Source: Bacteroidota bacterium
GTDB taxonomy: Bacteria > Bacteroidota > Ignavibacteria > UBA10030
Length of the DNA: 9,785 nt
Assembly: GCA_003453835.1 (NCBI GenBank)
Contig: DMMN01000152.1
Coordinates: forward strand, 1-9,785
Reading direction: 5' to 3'
Shown piece after piece: positions 7,398-9,785 of the stretch. Position numbers and translations under genes: made by a program. The notes beneath the pieces are model-generated. The model had not been told where the DNA came from, ran no database searches, and saw nothing but the letters and a program-made list of their open reading frames with translations. Position 1 is the stretch's first letter, and each line of letters begins with the position of its first letter.

Positions 7398-8060
7398 TCA
7401 GTAGTGCCGAAGTTTGTCTCGCAAATACTTGTTGAGCATCTCACGAGCTCTGAAGATATGGGCCTTGACGGTTCCCAAGGGTAATTTCAACATTGTGGCG
7501 ATCTCCTGGTATTCCCGCTCTTCGACATGCCGTAAGTGTATGACCTGTCGATACTTCGCCGGAAGGGAAGTGATAGCGTCTTCAAGGAGCTTCTTTCGCT
7601 GTCGGGCGATCATATCCCGATCCGGCTCGTAGGTCGAGTCGGGGAGCTCGAAGGAAAATTCGCTTTCCTTTGATTCAATCGGTTTGTCGATGGAAAACGT
7701 CTGGAGCTTCTTCCTTCGAATGTAGTCGATGCAATTGTTCGTCGCGATCTTGTAGAGCCACGTCGAGAACGCGTATTCATCATTGAAGCTGGAGAGAGAC
7801 ATGAACGCTTTGATGAAAGCTTCCTGGGTAAGGTCTGCCACCTCGTCCTTGTCGCGAATCATCCGGTAGATGAGATTGTAGATTGCCTCGTGATACTTTT
7901 GGCGGAGCTTTCGGAACGCTTTCTGATCGCCATCGAGGGCTCGCTTGATAAGCGTCGCGTCCTCGCTGCGGGATTCGATGCGCTTCTGCTCGGCTTTGTC
8001 GGTGGGTTCTTTTGCGGACGGGGGGGGGAGAGATCTATGTTGCTGTCTGGCTTTCGGCAT
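7398..8060 (-). CDS. ECF (group 4) RNA polymerase sigma factor, RpoE-like
   Basis: A 220-residue sigma-70 family factor with only regions 2 and 4. Region 2 spans about 35-118: GDQKAF (44-49), DLTQEAFIKAF (76-86), and FSTWLYKIATNNCIDYIRRKK (98-118), which covers the -10 melting and recognition helices. A linker of about 45 residues rich in Glu and Ser follows. Region 4 is at about 161-213, with LPAKYRQVIHLRHVE and the helix-turn-helix EIATMLKLPLGTVKAHIFRAREML (186-209) for -35 recognition. An N-terminal extension of about 34 charged residues, MPKARQQHRS onward, precedes region 2 and is not expected for the family. It contains LPPPS encoded across a nine-C run. No Shine-Dalgarno sequence is evident, so the exact start is uncertain. 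No anti-sigma gene is adjacent; the toast-rack gene follows. Regulated promoters are unknown. Confidence 0.93.
   Translation of the reverse strand: MPKARQQHRSLPPPSAKEPTDKAEQKRIESRSEDATLIKRALDGDQKAFRKLRQKYHEAIYNLIYRMIRDKDEVADLTQEAFIKAFMSLSSFNDEYAFSTWLYKIATNNCIDYIRRKKLQTFSIDKPIESKESEFSFELPDSTYEPDRDMIARQRKKLLEDAITSLPAKYRQVIHLRHVEEREYQEIATMLKLPLGTVKAHIFRAREMLNKYLRDKLRHY
8020..8028 (+). repeat. Nine-base G homopolymer in the 5' part of the sigma gene
   Basis: Nine consecutive G residues (C on the coding strand) lie at codons 11-14 of the sigma factor. Runs of this length are prone to slippage during replication and to miscalling in sequencing. A tenth base would put the sigma frame in register with upstream ATG codons at 8102-8104 and 8099-8101 on the minus strand. 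Confidence 0.9.
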
Positions 8061-8139
8061 CCTAAGTGCTTTGGGGGCGGACGACTCTCATCAAAATTCA
8101 TCATGAACGATCGCCGTCTTCCGGACGATCCGCTCGAAG

Positions 8140-8170
8140 AGAACTTAGGAAAAAAAAGCATGAGCCGCAA
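8140..8170 (-). promoter_or_regulatory. Weak candidate promoter for the sigma gene
   Basis: On the minus strand, TTG (8170-8168) and TAAGTTCT (8147-8140) are 20 bases apart, matching the spacing of the Bacteroidetes TTG / TAnnTTTG type; an eight-base A/T tract (8150-8157) lies in the spacer. TAnnTTnn is matched but the final TG is not. Leader length to the 8060 ATG would be about 70 bases. Confidence 0.25.
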
Positions 8171-8188
8171 CCGTGCCAATTTCGGAAG

Positions 8189-8221
8189 TTTGCATCAGAG
8201 AGCGAATTTCTTTACTTTTTG
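8189..8221 (+). promoter_or_regulatory. Weak candidate promoter for tmk
   Basis: TTTG at 8189-8192 and TACTTTTTG at 8213-8221 are 20 bases apart, close to the Bacteroidetes TTTG / TAnnTTTG arrangement with one extra T in the second element. Transcription would begin near 8228, about 25 bases before the tmk ATG. It is divergent from the sigma promoter candidate; the rest of 8061-8252 holds no gene I can support. Confidence 0.35.
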
Positions 8222-8252
8222 AACGCATCGACCATCATAAGCGCCATCTTTC

Positions 8253-8894
8253 ATGTTCATCACATTTGAGGGTCTCGACTTTTCCGGCAAATCGACGCAG
8301 GTGCAACTCATCGTCGAGAAGCTCGGGCGCGAGAATTACAATGTCCTTGTCCTTCGGGACCCGGGCGGGACTCCCATTGGGGAACGAATTCGAAGCATCC
8401 TCCTGGACAAGGAACTCTCAGACATGGCGGATTTTGCCGAGTTGTTCCTCTTCTCCGCCAGCCGTTCACAGCTAGTGAAGGAGGTCATCCGTCCCGCCTT
8501 GGAAGGGGGGATGGTTGTCATATGCGATCGATTCTATGATTCCACGACGGCGTATCAAGGCTGGGGTCGCGGTCTTCCCATTGAGGACATCAAGACGATC
8601 AATCGCGCCGCGGCGGACGGGCTCGTTCCCGATGTCACGCTGTTCATCGATATTCCTGTCCCGGAAATTGAGCGAAGGATGAATCAGCAGAAGTCGAAAG
8701 CAGACCGAATGGAGTCGAGCGGCATCGCGTTCTACGAACGAGTGCGCCAGGGCTACATGCAACTTGCAAACGAGGAAACACGTTTCTTGGTCGTCAACGG
8801 ACTCCAACCCGTCGATGACATTCACGAGGCGATCTGGTTGAGAGTCCAACAACACCTGGCTGTAGTGCAGAACCTGAACCAAACAAAGTCATGA
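8253..8894 (+). CDS. tmk: Thymidylate kinase
   Basis: Phosphorylates dTMP to dTDP with ATP, in the cytoplasm, on the route to dTTP. The 213-residue product has the normal bacterial length. Motifs are the P-loop GLDFSGKST (7-15), RDPGGTPIGERIR (35-47), FLFSASRSQ (65-73), the DR[YF] signature CDRFYDSTTAYQG (91-103), and a LID with basic residues at about 141-152 (RRMNQQKSKADR). The P-loop has no arginine while the LID is basic, which fits the E. coli-like type II enzymes rather than the eukaryotic type I. The ATG at 8253 places the P-loop at its usual position; no Shine-Dalgarno sequence is visible. It is divergent from the sigma gene and is followed after 21 bases by an S41 protease, with which it probably shares a transcript. 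Confidence 0.97.
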   Translation: MFITFEGLDFSGKSTQVQLIVEKLGRENYNVLVLRDPGGTPIGERIRSILLDKELSDMADFAELFLFSASRSQLVKEVIRPALEGGMVVICDRFYDSTTAYQGWGRGLPIEDIKTINRAAADGLVPDVTLFIDIPVPEIERRMNQQKSKADRMESSGIAFYERVRQGYMQLANEETRFLVVNGLQPVDDIHEAIWLRVQQHLAVVQNLNQTKS

Positions 8895-8895
8895 C

Positions 8896-8903
8896 AAAGG
8901 AGG
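8896..8903 (+). promoter_or_regulatory. Shine-Dalgarno sequence AAAGGAGG for the S41 protease
   Basis: A near-perfect AAAGGAGG begins one base after the tmk stop. It is 12 bases from the first ATG (8916) and 15 from the second (8919), longer than usual, so the first ATG is favoured. Confidence 0.65.
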
Positions 8904-8915
8904 ATTGAAGAAGAG

Positions 8916-9785
8916 ATGATGGAGAGCCGAAAGGAGCCGAGATTCAGTCGCAGGAAGCGTTTCCCCGGAGGAAGATTGCCCGCAGTGGTGGCGTTGTCGG
9001 CGGCAGCAGTGTTGCTCTCTGGATTCCTGATCGTGGGTGATGGAGACCAGCTTCTCAAGATCCATCGCGGCATTGACCTCTTCGGGAAGGTCTACAAGGA
9101 GATTGCCGCGAATTATGTGGATGAGATCGAGCCGGAGCGGTTTATGCGAGCCGGCATCGACGGCATGCTGAAAACGCTCGATCCGTATACGGTCTACATC
9201 GGTGAGAAAGAGAATGACGAGATCGACCTCGTGACGACGGGGAAATATGCCGGTGTTGGGATTACGATCGGCCTTCGGGATGGCGCCATCACGGTGATTT
9301 CCCCCATCGAAGGATTCTCTGCCGCGAAACAGGGCATCGAGGCGGGGGACAGAGTGGTCGAGGTGGATGGGAAGAACGTGCAGGGAATGTCTCTCGAAGA
9401 CGTGAGGCAACTGGTGCGCGGGGCACCCGGCTCAACCGTCAGAATAAGGATTGAACGTGAAGGAGAAAGCAATCCCGTTGAGTTCGTTCTCGTTCGAGAA
9501 GAGATTCCGGTGAGGAATGTTTCGTTCGTGGGTTTTGTAGAAGAGGGCGTCGGGTACATCAAGCTGGAACGATTCTCCCGAACCGCGGGCGACGATGTTC
9601 GATCCGCCATCAAAGAACTGAAAGCAAAGGGGACAGTCCGAAGCATGGTTCTCGATCTCCGGGACAATCCCGGCGGGTTGCTCGACATCGCGGTGGATGT
9701 TGTTTCGAAATTTGTTCCTGAAAGCAGCCTGGTCGTATCGACCCAGGGACGGAAGAGCGAGTCGGAGAGAAAGTACCGCACGAGT
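8916..9785 (+). CDS. S41 C-terminal processing peptidase, membrane-anchored (3'-partial)
   Basis: A CtpA/Prc-type serine protease of the envelope; 290 residues are visible and the gene runs off the right edge. A basic N-terminus (MMESRKEPRFSRRKR) and a hydrophobic segment at about 21-40 form a signal anchor, so the protease faces the periplasm. An N-terminal helical region follows, with YVDEIEPERF (68-76) and LKTLDPYT (85-92), a hallmark of the family. The PDZ domain at about 112-182 has YAGVGITIG (111-119), GDRVVEVDGKNVQGMS and the LVRGAPGSTVRI turn. The start of the peptidase core is present: GVGYIKLERFS (211-221) and VLDLRDNPGGLLDIAV (245-260). The catalytic Ser and Lys lie past the window, so activity cannot be judged. 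Two adjacent ATG codons exist; 8916 is nearer the Shine-Dalgarno sequence. It follows tmk by 21 bases, indicating cotranscription. Confidence 0.95.
   Translation, partial: MMESRKEPRFSRRKRFPGGRLPAVVALSAAAVLLSGFLIVGDGDQLLKIHRGIDLFGKVYKEIAANYVDEIEPERFMRAGIDGMLKTLDPYTVYIGEKENDEIDLVTTGKYAGVGITIGLRDGAITVISPIEGFSAAKQGIEAGDRVVEVDGKNVQGMSLEDVRQLVRGAPGSTVRIRIEREGESNPVEFVLVREEIPVRNVSFVGFVEEGVGYIKLERFSRTAGDDVRSAIKELKAKGTVRSMVLDLRDNPGGLLDIAVDVVSKFVPESSLVVSTQGRKSESERKYRTS

Noticed and set aside
8061..8149. Inverted CCTAAG (8061-8066) and CTTAGG (8144-8149)
   Set aside because: Six-base arms 77 bases apart are expected by chance and form no plausible local structure.
8167..8179. Sigma-54-like TTGGCACGGTTGC on the minus strand upstream of the sigma gene
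   Set aside because: The TGGCAC and TTGC blocks are only two bases apart; a real -24/-12 promoter needs five, so the spacing is wrong.
8103..8222. Possible 39-codon gene starting MNDRRLPDD in the sigma-tmk gap
   Set aside because: No Shine-Dalgarno sequence, no recognisable feature, and it runs through both promoter candidates; most likely a chance open frame.
8891..8908. Mini-frame MTKED overlapping the tmk stop (ATGA) before the S41 protease
   Set aside because: Five codons only, and its sequence is explained by the AAAGGAGG ribosome binding site; probably coincidence.

Overview
The window looks like part of a bacterial chromosome of moderately high GC content, most likely from the FCB superphylum (Bacteroidota/Ignavibacteria-like). 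Three things suggest this. There is a secreted DUF6588-type outer-membrane protein and a TPR-CHAT lipoprotein, both family types I associate with that group. Several genes lack a clear Shine-Dalgarno sequence. Some promoter candidates fit a TTG / TAnnTTT-type spacing. The placement is inference; no rRNA or other phylogenetic marker is present to test it. I see no tRNA, rRNA, CRISPR array, insertion sequence or phage gene.

Left part, + strand (1-2479): the 3' portion of rlmN (23S rRNA/tRNA adenine-C2 methyltransferase, 5' end outside the window), then adk (adenylate kinase), then a cytoplasmic glycerophosphodiester phosphodiesterase that starts just after the adk stop. This is a tightly packed housekeeping run.

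Middle, + strand (2480-6263): a secreted DUF6588-type barrel-like protein with its own promoter candidate and a strong ribosome binding site. A compact terminator/promoter overlap follows, then a large lipoprotein made of TPR repeats, a coiled coil and a C-terminal CHAT domain. The CHAT fold signature is intact at its C-terminus, but the expected His and Cys positions hold Asp and Gln, and no cysteine is present in the whole C-terminal half. It is probably a pseudo-protease. This gene ends convergently against the next block, separated by a bidirectional terminator.

Minus-strand block (8060 down to 6411): an ECF (group 4) sigma factor followed 75 bases later by an exported beta-repeat protein of the DUF4097/LiaF 'toast rack' type. 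No zinc-finger anti-sigma gene lies between or beside them. The sigma gene carries a nine-base homopolymer near its 5' end.

Right part, + strand (8253-9785): tmk (thymidylate kinase), divergent from the sigma gene, followed by a membrane-anchored S41 C-terminal processing protease whose PDZ domain is complete but whose catalytic Ser/Lys region lies beyond the window edge.

Most of the window is conserved housekeeping and envelope biology. I did not find a recognisable defence or mobile system. The items most worth a second look are the apparently dead CHAT lipoprotein, the sigma/toast-rack pair with its homopolymer, and the terminator whose ascending arm contains the predicted start site of the next promoter.
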